A DNA stretch of 64,000 nucleotides, from the NCBI GenBank assembly GCA_045648785.1, contig JAZROP010000020.1:1-64000 (forward strand). The letters run 5' to 3'. The notes beneath the pieces are model-generated. The model was not told the DNA's origin. It worked only from the letters and a program-made list of their open reading frames with translations, and made no database searches. Shown in pieces: positions 33,852 through 43,115 of this stretch (positions are counted from its first letter, which is position 1; each line of letters starts with the position of its first letter). This DNA comes from RGIG7450 sp045648785. Lineage in GTDB: Bacteria; Bacillota; Clostridia; RUG12999. Position numbers and translations under genes: made by a program.

Positions 33852-34874
33852 ATGTTTGCAAAAGAGATTGGAATTGACCTTGGTACAGCGAATTCGCTGG
33901 TGTATGTAAAAGGAAAGGGTATTGTCACAAATGAGCCGTCCGTTGTTGCAGTAAATATGGTGACAAATGAAGTTATGGCGGTTGGCAGTGAAGCAAAAGA
34001 AATGCTTGGCAGAACCCCCGGAAGCATTGCGGCTGTTCGTCCTATGCAGGATGGCGTAATTGCTGATTTTGAAGTTACTCAGGCTATGATGAAAAAGCTT
34101 ATAACAAAAGCGGCAGGTCAGGGACAGCTTTTTAAACCAACAGTTGTTATCTGCATACCTTATGGTGTAACCGAAGTTGAGAAAAGAGCGGTTGAGGAAG
34201 TGGGTATCCAGGCAGGAGCCAAAGAAGTTTTTATGGTTTATGAACCAATGGCAGCTGCAATCGGTGCAGGACTTCCGGTTGGAGAACCTGTTGGAAGTAT
34301 GATAGTTGATATTGGCGGAGGAACAAGTGAAATTGCGGTTATTTCCCTGAATGGAATCGTAATGTGCAATTCCATAAGAGTTGCCGGTGATGCCTTTGAT
34401 ACAGCAATTGTTAATTATATTAAGCGTGAACACTCTGTTCAGATTGGTGAACGCACAGCAGAAGAAATAAAAATTTCAATCGGCTCGGCATATCCTTATG
34501 AGGAAGAGACCATGATGGAAGTTAAAGGCAGAGATATGGTAACAGGACTTCCGAAAGTGGCAAGGGTAAGAGCAGATGAAATAAGAAATGCCCTATATGA
34601 GCAGATTGGTGCCATAATTGAAGGGATAAAAAATACACTTGAAAACACACCGCCCGAGCTTGCGGCAGACATTATGGACAGAGGTATTATGCTTGCCGGT
34701 GGTGGCGCAATGCTTCGCGGGCTTGACAGAATAATTGAAATAGAAACAAAAATCAAGGTTCATATTGCGGACCAGCCGCTCAACGGCGTTATACGCGGCA
34801 TAGGCAAAATTCTGGAAGGCTCTGACAAAACAGGACTTAAACGCGTACTCGAACATTCTAAAAAAGCTAAATAA
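33852..34874 (+). CDS. mreB: Rod-shape determining protein MreB
   Basis: This actin-like protein forms membrane-bound filaments that direct wall synthesis along the cell length. The 340-residue protein shows the ATP-binding motifs EIGIDLGTANSLVYVKGKG, IVDIGGGTSEIAVIS and LAGGGAMLRGL, with the typical PMQDGVIADFEVTQAMM. TAAGGAGA precedes the ATG. It is followed by mreC, mreD and a class B PBP, the standard elongasome order, so the cell is probably rod-shaped. Confidence 0.97.
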   Translation: MFAKEIGIDLGTANSLVYVKGKGIVTNEPSVVAVNMVTNEVMAVGSEAKEMLGRTPGSIAAVRPMQDGVIADFEVTQAMMKKLITKAAGQGQLFKPTVVICIPYGVTEVEKRAVEEVGIQAGAKEVFMVYEPMAAAIGAGLPVGEPVGSMIVDIGGGTSEIAVISLNGIVMCNSIRVAGDAFDTAIVNYIKREHSVQIGERTAEEIKISIGSAYPYEEETMMEVKGRDMVTGLPKVARVRADEIRNALYEQIGAIIEGIKNTLENTPPELAADIMDRGIMLAGGGAMLRGLDRIIEIETKIKVHIADQPLNGVIRGIGKILEGSDKTGLKRVLEHSKKAK

Positions 34875-34892
34875 TTTCCGGAGTGATGTAAA

Positions 34893-35732
34893 GTGATATA
34901 CGAGCTGCTTAAAAAGAAATTTTTTACAGTTCTTATTATAGTGCTTGTAATTATTGCACTTATTGCCGGTATAGGGAAAATATTGCCGGGAGAAAGTAAA
35001 AGGGCTAATATTTTTGCTGATGCTGTTGGTATAGTTATAAGCCCGTTTCAAGGCTCTTTCGGTTGGGCAATAGGTAATATTAAGGATACGGCAGACTATT
35101 TTATGAGCAATAAAAAAACAAGCGAAGAAAATAAAAAACTTAAAGAAAAAATTACCGTACTTGAGGCAAAAATTGATAAGGTTGACGAGTACAGAGAAGA
35201 AAATATAAGACTTAAAGAGATGCTGGAACTGAGCAAACAGAATGCGCAGTATAATCCGGTATGTGCTGAAGTCATAGGCCGTGAGGCTGAAAACTGGTCG
35301 GGGATCATTAAGCTGAATAAAGGGACTCTCAGCGGAGTTTCAAAAAATGATATTGTTGTTGAAACAGCAGGTCTTGTCGGATATGTCAGTGAAGTGGGAA
35401 CAAACTGGTGCACGGTTACAACAATAGTATCTCCTGATTCGGGAATAAGCTGTATTGTGCCTAGAACAGGCGAAATTGTTATGCTTGAGGGAAGTATGAA
35501 TGGCACAGCAGATGGGAAATATACGCTTTCTTACATTCCTGAAGGAAGTACTATAACTCAGGGAGAAGCAATAGAAACCAGTGGTGAAGGCGGAATATAT
35601 CCCAAGGGCTTTCTTGTTGGGCGTGTGGAAAATATCCACATCGGTCCTGATGGAATTTCAAAGGAGGCAGACGGAAAAGCTGCTGTGGACTTTAAAAAAC
35701 TCAGAGAAGTGTTGGTATTAAAAATTAACTGA
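34893..35732 (+). CDS. mreC: Rod-shape determining protein MreC
   Basis: This bitopic scaffold protein links MreB and the PBP outside the membrane. The 279-residue protein has an N-terminal membrane segment (LIIVLVIIALIAGIG), a coiled coil at residues about 70-110 (KTSEENKKLKEKITVLEAK), then beta domains with NKGTLSGVSKNDIVV, GLVGYVSEVG and GIYPKGFLVGRV. The start is GTG with GGAGTG upstream. Confidence 0.95.
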   Translation: MIYELLKKKFFTVLIIVLVIIALIAGIGKILPGESKRANIFADAVGIVISPFQGSFGWAIGNIKDTADYFMSNKKTSEENKKLKEKITVLEAKIDKVDEYREENIRLKEMLELSKQNAQYNPVCAEVIGREAENWSGIIKLNKGTLSGVSKNDIVVETAGLVGYVSEVGTNWCTVTTIVSPDSGISCIVPRTGEIVMLEGSMNGTADGKYTLSYIPEGSTITQGEAIETSGEGGIYPKGFLVGRVENIHIGPDGISKEADGKAAVDFKKLREVLVLKIN

Positions 35733-35758
35733 ATTTTTCAGAAAGGCTTTGACATAAA

Positions 35759-36250
35759 ATGACGGGTTGGATTTTTGCCGCAATAACATGCTTTGTTTAT
35801 ATAATGCAGACGACTCTTTTTGGTAACCTTGCTGTATTTGGGGTTTCTCCGGACGCAGTATTAGTGTGTGTTATTTGTTACAGTATGATTTTCGGCAGAG
35901 AAAAGGGATTTATAGCTGCATTTGTGGTTGGTATATTAATGGATTTTTTAACCGGTTTGGGATTTGGAAGAAATCTGACGGTATATCTATTATCATCAGC
36001 GCTTGCAAGTGTGCTGGCTGAAAATACTTTTGGAAAAAATTTTCTGACAGCGGCACTGATTACCTTTATTGTCAGCGTTGCTGGCGGAGTGGGCATGTCT
36101 GCCTATATGTATATTGCAAAGCTTAACAGGGATATAATTTATTCCATTTTTATAACAACGCCGTTGTATGCACTCTGTAATATGATTGTCGGGGTGTTTA
36201 TTTTCATACTTATTGAAAACCTTAAAAAGTTTTCCTACAGAATGGAGTGA
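35759..36250 (+). CDS. mreD: Rod-shape determining protein MreD
   Basis: This small polytopic membrane protein of the elongasome has 163 residues and five or six hydrophobic segments. The pattern TLFGNLAVFGVSPDAVLVCVI with the loop GREKGFIAAFVVGILMDFLTG is typical. It lies between mreC and the PBP gene with short gaps, consistent with one transcript. Confidence 0.92.
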   Translation: MTGWIFAAITCFVYIMQTTLFGNLAVFGVSPDAVLVCVICYSMIFGREKGFIAAFVVGILMDFLTGLGFGRNLTVYLLSSALASVLAENTFGKNFLTAALITFIVSVAGGVGMSAYMYIAKLNRDIIYSIFITTPLYALCNMIVGVFIFILIENLKKFSYRME

Positions 36251-36257
36251 GGCCTGA

Positions 36258-38315
36258 TTGAATCCGATAAAACGATTTTTTGAAAACAGATTTTATGTGC
36301 TTTTTACAGTGACTGTTATAATGGTACTTATACTTATCTGTGCAACGGTCAATCTCCAGATAGTCAAAGGAGAATATTATAAACAGATAGCTGCTACAAG
36401 AACTTATAAATCGACAGTAATCAGAGCGCCGAGAGGGGAAATTACCGACCGTTACGGCAGGACACTTGCCGGGAACAAATCGGCGTCAGGAATAATAATA
36501 GATTATGATTTTGAATCTACAGAAGAACTTAATAATACAATCAAAACGCTGATAGAAATTATTGAACAATGCGGAGAAAAATATGAAGATACCTTTCCGG
36601 TTTCTCTTTCAACGCCATACAAATTCAGGATAGATGAGGTGTCCGGCTTTAATCTGACTGAGGAAGAATGGAAGAAAAAATATGATATAAATAAAAAAGC
36701 GACCGCGCAGCAGGTTATAGATTTTTTTGTTGAAGAATTTGAACTGACCGGTATTTCAGATGAAAGAGTTAAAAGAAAAATAATGGGTGTTCGCTATGAT
36801 ATGCGGCAGCGTGATTTCAGCGGAGCAAATCCTTTTTCTTTTTATACCGATGCGGACATCGGTATGGTGTCTAAAATTAAAGAAAACTCACAGATGCTCA
36901 AAGCGGTTGAAATTATTTCCGAGCCCATACGAACATATAGCGAAAATGGCATCGCGGCACATCTCTTAGGTCAGGTTGACAGGATATACCGTGAGGAGTA
37001 TGAAAAGCTCAGAGATAAAAATTATGGAATGAATGACAAGATTGGTAAGGATGGTCTTGAAAAATATCTGGAGGATTATCTGAGGGGCACAGATGGCAGA
37101 GAGGGCAGAAATGTCAGCCTTAAAGGAGAAAATGTTACTTTGTCCGAGGATATTCCCGCTAAACCGGGAAATAAAGCAGTGCTGAGCATTGATGCTGATG
37201 TTCAGCTTGCTGCAGAAAAAATGCTCAATGAATCAGTACATGCACTTTATAATGAAGGTGCTGTTAATGTGGGTGGCGGTGCAGCTGTTGCAATTGATGT
37301 TCACACCGGTGAGGTTATTGCAATGGCAAGTAACCCCACATATAATCCGCTTACTTTTAAAGAAAACTATAACGCGCTTTTGCACAACCCCAAAAATCCC
37401 ATGTTCAACAGAGCGATGGCGGGAGCATATCCGCCCGGTTCTACTTTTAAAGCACTTACAGCAATTGCGGGGCTTGAAGAAGGCAAAATTTCGGGAAATG
37501 AAGCCATAAACTGTAATGGCCCGTATCAGGCATACGCACCGTCATATACTCCTGCTTGCTGGATTCATAATGATTACGGCGGCAGTCATAATTATATTAA
37601 TGTTACAAAGGCACTTGAGGTTTCGTGTAATATATTCTTCTACGAAACAGGGAGACGACTTGGAATAGAAACCCTTAATGATTATGCAAAAAAATTCGGA
37701 CTTGGACAGAAAACGGGGATAGAGCTCAGCGGAGAAGCCGAGGGCGTTCTTGCGGGACCTGAATACAGAAAGTCTATTGATGCAACATGGTATCCTGGAG
37801 ATACAATTCAGGCGGCAATCGGACAGTCGGATAATATGTTTACGCCGCTTCAGATGGCGAATTATACCGCAACAATTGCAAACGGTGGCACTAGATATAA
37901 ACCGCATCTGGTAAAAAGTATACTTTCTTATGATGGAACAAAGACCGTAAAAGAATTTGCTCCCGAGGTGGTTGATAAGATAGATATATCTGCTGAAAAC
38001 CTCAAACTTGTTCATGCAGGAATGAGAGCGGTTGCGGCAGAGGGAAGTGCCAAGATTATTTTTGGTGACTATGAAATTGAAGTTGCAGGAAAAACAGGGA
38101 CCGCTCAATCGGGTGGCAACAGGACTCCCCATAGCTGGTTTATTTCGTTTGCACCTTATGATGACCCGCAGATTGCTGTTGCTGTTGTTATTGAGCACGC
38201 GGGAATAAATGGACTCGGTAAACACACATATAGTGTTGCAAAAGCCATATATGATGCTTATTTTAAAAGTAATGAGCCGGCAGAAATAATAAAAAGCAAT
38301 ACCATTTTGAATTGA
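36258..38315 (+). CDS. mrdA: Penicillin-binding protein 2 (elongasome transpeptidase)
   Basis: This class B PBP cross-links peptidoglycan during elongation. The 685-residue protein has one N-terminal membrane anchor, a dimerisation domain with RAPRGEITDRYGRTLAGNK, and the transpeptidase domain. The catalytic motifs are STFK (nucleophile Ser395, Lys398), SCN (456-458) and KTG (612-614). The start is TTG at 36258 with GGAGTGAGG upstream; no nearby ATG fits. It closes the mre part of the run, 14 bases before minC. Confidence 0.95.
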   Translation: MNPIKRFFENRFYVLFTVTVIMVLILICATVNLQIVKGEYYKQIAATRTYKSTVIRAPRGEITDRYGRTLAGNKSASGIIIDYDFESTEELNNTIKTLIEIIEQCGEKYEDTFPVSLSTPYKFRIDEVSGFNLTEEEWKKKYDINKKATAQQVIDFFVEEFELTGISDERVKRKIMGVRYDMRQRDFSGANPFSFYTDADIGMVSKIKENSQMLKAVEIISEPIRTYSENGIAAHLLGQVDRIYREEYEKLRDKNYGMNDKIGKDGLEKYLEDYLRGTDGREGRNVSLKGENVTLSEDIPAKPGNKAVLSIDADVQLAAEKMLNESVHALYNEGAVNVGGGAAVAIDVHTGEVIAMASNPTYNPLTFKENYNALLHNPKNPMFNRAMAGAYPPGSTFKALTAIAGLEEGKISGNEAINCNGPYQAYAPSYTPACWIHNDYGGSHNYINVTKALEVSCNIFFYETGRRLGIETLNDYAKKFGLGQKTGIELSGEAEGVLAGPEYRKSIDATWYPGDTIQAAIGQSDNMFTPLQMANYTATIANGGTRYKPHLVKSILSYDGTKTVKEFAPEVVDKIDISAENLKLVHAGMRAVAAEGSAKIIFGDYEIEVAGKTGTAQSGGNRTPHSWFISFAPYDDPQIAVAVVIEHAGINGLGKHTYSVAKAIYDAYFKSNEPAEIIKSNTILN

Positions 38316-38328
38316 CAGGAGAAAGTTA

Positions 38329-38916
38329 ATGATAGTACAGGTTAAAGGTGTGATGGGAGGAATTAAGCTTAAGGTTGCAGGTGCAAATAATTCCGAAACC
38401 GTTATGCTTGAAATAAAAGAAAAGCTTGTTCAGGTGAAAGAACTTTTAAAAAATCAGACAGAAACGACCATCTGGATTGAAAGTACAACACTTACACATG
38501 AACAAAAACTTGAGCTCAGAGAATATATTCTCGCACTGCTCGGGAAAGATACACTTGTGAATTTTGATATACCCAGGGAAGAGACCCCCGTTTGTGTATT
38601 CCATTCGGGAACACTACGCTCAGGGCAGAAGATTTCATCCGAAGGACATCTTATTGTTCAGGGAGATGTTAATCCGGGTGCTGAACTTAAGGCTGCAGGA
38701 AATATTGTGGTTTTAGGTGCGTTAAAAGGAACTGTTCATGCAGGGGCAACCGGTGACAGGTCGGCAAGCGTAAGTGCACTCGTGCTTTCCCCTACACAAA
38801 TAAGAATTGCAGATGTTATTACAAGAGCTCCCGATGAGCAACCTCTGCCCACATCGCCGGAAACGGCTTACATAATGGAAGACAGAATTTATATAGAATC
38901 TTTGCTCAAAAAATAA
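38329..38916 (+). CDS. minC: Septum site-determining protein MinC
   Basis: This inhibitor of FtsZ polymerisation, targeted by MinD, keeps division at mid-cell. The 195-residue protein has a short N-terminal domain and the C-terminal beta-helix domain: FHSGTLRSGQKISSEGHLIVQGDVNPGAEL, GNIVVLGALKGTVHAGATGD. It belongs to the end of the run starting at the U32 gene; a separate promoter follows for minD. Confidence 0.93.
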   Translation: MIVQVKGVMGGIKLKVAGANNSETVMLEIKEKLVQVKELLKNQTETTIWIESTTLTHEQKLELREYILALLGKDTLVNFDIPREETPVCVFHSGTLRSGQKISSEGHLIVQGDVNPGAELKAAGNIVVLGALKGTVHAGATGDRSASVSALVLSPTQIRIADVITRAPDEQPLPTSPETAYIMEDRIYIESLLKK

Positions 38917-38922
38917 AAATAT

Positions 38923-39009
38923 TTGACAGATAGGGTAGTTTTATAGTAGAATTTATCTAACGATTGATTGCTGCGGTTTATAGACTTTACTGGTAAAATA
39001 TGGTATAAT
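38923..39009 (+). promoter_or_regulatory. Two promoter candidates for minD-minE-mgsA-rho
   Basis: The first is TTGACA (38923-38928) and TAGAAT (38947-38952) with 18 bases between. The second is an extended -10, TGGTATAAT at 39001-39009, without a good -35. They occupy the 126-base gap between minC and minD. Confidence 0.65.
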
Positions 39010-39042
39010 TACTCCGAAAATATATTAATTTCGGAGGTAGTT

Positions 39043-39843
39043 ATGGGTAAGGTATATGTTATAACATCCGGTAAAGGCGGAGTGGGGAAAACCACCACAA
39101 CTGCAAACATCGGTACGGCACTTGCAGTAAAAGGCTATAAGGTAGCGCTTGTGGATGCAGACATAGGTCTGCGAAATCTTGACCTTATTATGGGTCTTGA
39201 AAACAGGGTTGTTTATGACCTTGTAAATGTAATTGAAAAAAAGTGCAAGCTTAAGCAGGCGCTGATAAAGGACAAGCGTCAAAAAGAGCTTTATATGCTT
39301 CCGGCGGCTCAGACAAGAGATAAGGATTGTGTGAGTGCGGAGCAGATGAAAGAGCTTTGTGACCAGCTTAAAAAAGAATTTGATTACATATTGATTGATT
39401 GCCCGGCGGGGATAGAGCAAGGATTTAAAAATGCGATAGCCGGAGCAGACGGGGCAATAGTTGTTACAACACCAGAAGTTTCCGCTGTTCGAGATGCGGA
39501 CAGAATTATTGGATTGCTTGAGGCAAATGGGCTTAAAAAGCCAAAGCTTATTGTCAACCGGATTCGCGTTGATATGGTAAAACGCGGTAATATGATGAGC
39601 GTTGAGGACATTCAGGATTTGCTTGCCATAGATGTTATGGGAATTGTCCCGGATGATGAAAATATTATAATTACTTCCAACAGGGGCGAACCTGCCGCCA
39701 TGAATGATAAAACGCTGATTGGTGAGGCATATCGCAATATTGCGGGGCGTATCTGCGGTGAGGAAATCCCTTATATAAAATTTGACACAGAAAGTTTTAT
39801 TTCTAGAGTCAGAAAAATGTTTGGAGGTCGTCAATATGCTTAA
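39043..39843 (+). CDS. minD: Septum site-determining ATPase MinD
   Basis: This membrane-associated ATPase recruits MinC and is cycled by MinE. The 266-residue protein opens with the deviant Walker A KGGVGKTTTTANIG, followed by VDADIGLRNLDLIMGLENR and IDCPAGIEQGF. The C-terminal amphipathic helix (SFISRVRKMFGGRQ) would bind the membrane. ATG at 39043 follows TCGGAGGTAG. It overlaps minE by 8 bases. Confidence 0.97.
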   Translation: MGKVYVITSGKGGVGKTTTTANIGTALAVKGYKVALVDADIGLRNLDLIMGLENRVVYDLVNVIEKKCKLKQALIKDKRQKELYMLPAAQTRDKDCVSAEQMKELCDQLKKEFDYILIDCPAGIEQGFKNAIAGADGAIVVTTPEVSAVRDADRIIGLLEANGLKKPKLIVNRIRVDMVKRGNMMSVEDIQDLLAIDVMGIVPDDENIIITSNRGEPAAMNDKTLIGEAYRNIAGRICGEEIPYIKFDTESFISRVRKMFGGRQYA

Positions 39844-40105
39844 TCTTGTGTCAAGAGTATTCGGCAGACAGAAATCGGGAAATGTGGCGAAAAACAGAAT
39901 GCAGGTACTGCTTGCGGTTGACAGACAGAAAACTTCGTTTATTACCGAAGAAATGGTAAACAACATTAAAGAGGAAATCATGGCGGTTATCAGCAAATAT
40001 TTAAAACTTGACCTGCAGTCATTTGATGTGAAAATTGAAAGAAGTACAGACGACAGCGGTCGTGTATTATCGACTGTTGTTGCAAATATTCCAATAGACA
40101 TTTAA
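39836..40105 (+). CDS. minE: Cell division topological specificity factor MinE
   Basis: MinE stimulates MinD ATPase and sets up pole-to-pole oscillation. The 89-residue protein has the anti-MinCD segment (RMQVLLAVDRQK) and the beta-strand core (IMAVISKYLKL, VLSTVVANIPI). Start at 39836 with GGAGGT upstream, inside the end of minD. Its presence implies an oscillating Min system rather than a DivIVA-anchored one. Confidence 0.93.
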   Translation: MLNLVSRVFGRQKSGNVAKNRMQVLLAVDRQKTSFITEEMVNNIKEEIMAVISKYLKLDLQSFDVKIERSTDDSGRVLSTVVANIPIDI

Positions 40106-40137
40106 AACACAAATATAATCAGAAAGGAACTTACCAG

Positions 40138-40560
40138 ATGAACATTGCACTCATAGCGCACGACAAGAAGAAAGAACTTATGGTACAGTTTTGTATTGCC
40201 TATAAAGGTATTCTCGAAAAGCATAATTTGTGTGCAACAGGCACAACAGGCGGGCTTGTTGCTGAAACCACAGGACTTACCGTTCACAGGTTTTTATCAG
40301 GCCCCCAAGGTGGAGACCAGCAGATAGGGGCTAGAATGGCGTATGATGAAATTGACCTTGTGCTTTTCTTTCGCGACCCGCTTACTGCGCAGACACATGA
40401 GCCTGATGTTCTGTCAATCTTAAAGCTTGCGGATATGCACAACATCCCACTGGCAACAAATGTTGCAACGGCAGAAGTTTTGATTATGGGAGTTGAAAGA
40501 GGCGACCTCGCGTGGCGTGAGATTGTTAATCCTAAAGCAAATACAGGAATTGACAAGTAA
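40138..40560 (+). CDS. mgsA: Methylglyoxal synthase
   Basis: This enzyme converts dihydroxyacetone phosphate to methylglyoxal and phosphate, a bypass of lower glycolysis when phosphate is limiting. The 140-residue protein shows IALIAHDKKKELM, the phosphate-binding ATGTTGG, LSGPQGGDQQIGA with the catalytic Asp, and DPLTAQTHEPDV. It lies between minE and rho and shares their transcript. Confidence 0.96.
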   Translation: MNIALIAHDKKKELMVQFCIAYKGILEKHNLCATGTTGGLVAETTGLTVHRFLSGPQGGDQQIGARMAYDEIDLVLFFRDPLTAQTHEPDVLSILKLADMHNIPLATNVATAEVLIMGVERGDLAWREIVNPKANTGIDK

Positions 40561-40569
40561 GGAGAGATG

Positions 40570-41859
40570 ATGGAAAATTTAACAGTTGCCCAGCTTAAAG
40601 AAAAGGCAAAGGAGCTTGGGATAAAAGGTGTTTCTGCAATGAAAAAAGACCAGCTTGCAGAGCTTGTTAGTCAGGCAGAAAAACCGGAGGAAGAACCTAA
40701 AAAACAACAGCTTTTTGATATTAATAAAAGCAAGAAAAATGTTGACGGAATCTTAGAGGTTCTGGCAGACGGATACGGTTTTGCACGCGGTGCAAACTGT
40801 CTTGACGGAAACAGCGATATATATGTTTCACCAGCGCTTATTAGAAAATATTATCTTAAAACGGGTGATAAAATAGAGGGCTTTGCAGTTCGCCGTGAGG
40901 GTGAAAAATTTGAAGCGCTTATTTATATTACTGCGGTAAACGGAGAAAAACCTGAGGTTATAAGAAACAGAACCCCTTTTGAAAATCTTGTTCCGGTATA
41001 TCCTGACAGCCGTCTTAAAATGGAAGTAGCTCAGAATGAATATGCAACAAGACTCATTGATCTAATTGCACCTGTCGGAAAAGGGCAAAGAGGACTTATT
41101 GTTGCTCCGCCAAAAGCGGGCAAAACAACCATTTTAAAACAGATTGCAAAAAGTATTCAGAAAAACAACAAAGATGTGCACCTTATGGTGCTGCTTATAG
41201 ATGAGCGTCCCGAAGAAGTAACCGATATGATTTATTCTATTCAGGGCGCCGAGGTGGTTTATTCCACATTTGATATGCCGCCGGAAAACCATACCAAAGT
41301 TGCGGAAATGGTGTTGGAGAGAGCACAGAGACTTGTTGAGCAGAAAAAGGATGTTGTTCTTCTTTTGGACAGTATTACAAGACTTGCCCGGGCATACAAT
41401 CTTGTCGGTCAACCGACGGGCAGAATACTGTCAGGCGGTATTGACGCCGGTGCACTCTATAAACCAAAGAAGTTTTTTGGCGCAGCAAGAAATATTAAAA
41501 ATGGCGGCAGCCTGACAATTCTTGCTACTGCTCTTATTGAAACGGGCAGCAAAATGGACGATGTCATTTTTGAGGAATTCAAAGGAACAGGTAATATGGA
41601 ACTTCATCTGGACAGACGAATGTCCGAGAGAAGAATATTCCCTGCTATTGATATTTATAAATCGGGAACAAGAAAAGAAAATCTCCTCATGCCCTATGAA
41701 GAACTTAATGCTGTCTGGAATATCAGACATGCTTTTGGTGATTCACCAAGTGCAGAGGTAACTGAATTTGTGCTGAAAAAACTTGTATCAACAAAGAAAA
41801 ACACGGAATTTGTAGATATTATAAACAAGGAAATTAAAGACCAGTTTTCCGGGAGGTAG
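40570..41859 (+). CDS. rho: Transcription termination factor Rho
   Basis: This hexameric RNA helicase ends transcription at Rho-dependent sites. The 429-residue protein has the N-terminal helical motif (TVAQLKEKAKELGIKG), the RNA-binding cold-shock-like domain (ILEVLADGYGFARG, DIYVSPALIRKY) and the ATPase with PPKAGKTTILKQIA (Lys185), LLIDERPEEVTDM and VLLLDSITRLARAYN. Of two adjacent ATGs, 40570 has the better spacing to AAGGAG. Confidence 0.97.
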   Translation: MENLTVAQLKEKAKELGIKGVSAMKKDQLAELVSQAEKPEEEPKKQQLFDINKSKKNVDGILEVLADGYGFARGANCLDGNSDIYVSPALIRKYYLKTGDKIEGFAVRREGEKFEALIYITAVNGEKPEVIRNRTPFENLVPVYPDSRLKMEVAQNEYATRLIDLIAPVGKGQRGLIVAPPKAGKTTILKQIAKSIQKNNKDVHLMVLLIDERPEEVTDMIYSIQGAEVVYSTFDMPPENHTKVAEMVLERAQRLVEQKKDVVLLLDSITRLARAYNLVGQPTGRILSGGIDAGALYKPKKFFGAARNIKNGGSLTILATALIETGSKMDDVIFEEFKGTGNMELHLDRRMSERRIFPAIDIYKSGTRKENLLMPYEELNAVWNIRHAFGDSPSAEVTEFVLKKLVSTKKNTEFVDIINKEIKDQFSGR

Positions 41860-41862
41860 GCT

Positions 41863-43005
41863 TTGAAAAAGATTATCACATTTATTATCCTGACATCTTT
41901 GGTGTTTTGCTTGATTCCTGCCCAGGTATTTGCATTTGATGAAAATGAAATTACCTGTAATTCTGCAATTTTAGTTGAGGCAGAAACAGGAAAAGTGCTC
42001 TTTGAAAAAAATAGCAATCAGAAAGTTGCGATAGCAAGTATAACAAAACTGATGGTACTTCTTATTGCCATGGAGGAAATAAAAGCAGGTAATCTGACTC
42101 TTGATACGATAATAACAGGAACTCAGGAGGCAAAGGATATTGGCGGTTCAACCATGTTTCTTGATGTGGGGGAACAGTTTCCGCTTGAAACGATACTTAA
42201 AGCTATGTGTATCGCCAGTGCGAATGATGGTACTGTCGCACTGGCGATACACATTGCCGGCTCCACGGAAGCGTTTGTAAACCGTATGAATAAGCGTGCG
42301 GACGAGCTTGGCATGAAAAATACTAATTTTAAAAATGTTGTTGGTTTTGATGATTTTGAGCATTATTCAACCGCCCATGATGTTGCAACCCTATCCAGGG
42401 AGATTTTGGCTAAATATCCCAAAATTCTTGAGTATTCAAAAATTAAAGAGGAATGGATAAGAGAGGGAAAAACCCAGCTTTTAAACACAAACCGCTTACT
42501 CAGCAGATACGAATATGCTACAGGACTCAAGACAGGAACGGAAACGAGTGCGAAATACTGCCTTTCCGCAACTTCCGAAAAGGATGGAACAAAGCTTATA
42601 GCGGTTGTTTTGGGAGCAGCAGATAATGATGCGCGTTTTAAGCAGGCGGAGATACTTCTCAAACACGGGTATAACGATTTTGACCTTGTAACAGCGGCAC
42701 CTGCCAGTAAAAATCTTGGGATGGTTAAGGTTGCTAAAGGTAGGTATGACGAGGTTGCAGCCGTTCCGGCATATGATGTGAAAGTCGTTGTTAAAAAAGG
42801 GGAAGAAGGTAAAATAAAACAAGAGGTAGTGCTTGCAAACGAGATTGAAGCTCCTGTTGCAAAAGGGACAGAAATAGGACAGCTTACAATTCGTGTTGAT
42901 GGTGATATTGCCGTAACCACTCCACTTGTAGCTGATGCAGACATTCCCAGAGTGACATTTTTTGGTGCAATTTTAAAGCTTATAAGAGCAATGTTTTCAT
43001 TTTAA
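41863..43005 (+). CDS. dacF: D-alanyl-D-alanine carboxypeptidase (DacF/PBP5 type)
   Basis: This exported low-molecular-weight PBP removes the terminal D-Ala of wall peptides. The 380-residue protein has a signal peptide of about 24 residues, the serine-enzyme motifs SITK (Ser59, Lys62), SAN (119-121) and KTGT (223-226), a beta-rich C-terminal domain and a final amphipathic helix (GAILKLIRAMF) for membrane attachment. TTG start at 41863 follows GGGAGGT. Whether it acts in vegetative growth or sporulation is not decided. It ends the min-rho transcript. Confidence 0.92.
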   Translation: MKKIITFIILTSLVFCLIPAQVFAFDENEITCNSAILVEAETGKVLFEKNSNQKVAIASITKLMVLLIAMEEIKAGNLTLDTIITGTQEAKDIGGSTMFLDVGEQFPLETILKAMCIASANDGTVALAIHIAGSTEAFVNRMNKRADELGMKNTNFKNVVGFDDFEHYSTAHDVATLSREILAKYPKILEYSKIKEEWIREGKTQLLNTNRLLSRYEYATGLKTGTETSAKYCLSATSEKDGTKLIAVVLGAADNDARFKQAEILLKHGYNDFDLVTAAPASKNLGMVKVAKGRYDEVAAVPAYDVKVVVKKGEEGKIKQEVVLANEIEAPVAKGTEIGQLTIRVDGDIAVTTPLVADADIPRVTFFGAILKLIRAMFSF

Positions 43006-43011
43006 TAAAAG

Positions 43012-43037
43012 CTCTCTGCGTGGCAGAGAGTTTTTTT
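43012..43037 (+). terminator. Rho-independent terminator after the carboxypeptidase gene
   Basis: The stem CTCTCTGC / GCAGAGAG (43012-43019 with 43023-43030) has loop GTG and is followed by seven T. Confidence 0.92.
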
Positions 43038-43059
43038 ATAATATTTTTGTTTAAAGTTG

Positions 43060-43088
43060 TTGAAATTTGTTCAAAAAAGTGATACAAT
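43060..43088 (+). promoter_or_regulatory. Promoter of xpt
   Basis: TTGAAA (43060-43065) and TACAAT (43083-43088) are 17 bases apart, 27 bases before the start codon. The leader is too short for a purine riboswitch. Confidence 0.7.
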
Positions 43089-43115
43089 ATAAAAAATGCT
43101 TTTGGAGGTATTGCC

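Noticed and set aside
43006..43115. Purine riboswitch upstream of xpt, as in B. subtilis
   Set aside because: The gap holds only a terminator and a promoter; the leader after the promoter is about 20 bases, too short for the aptamer.
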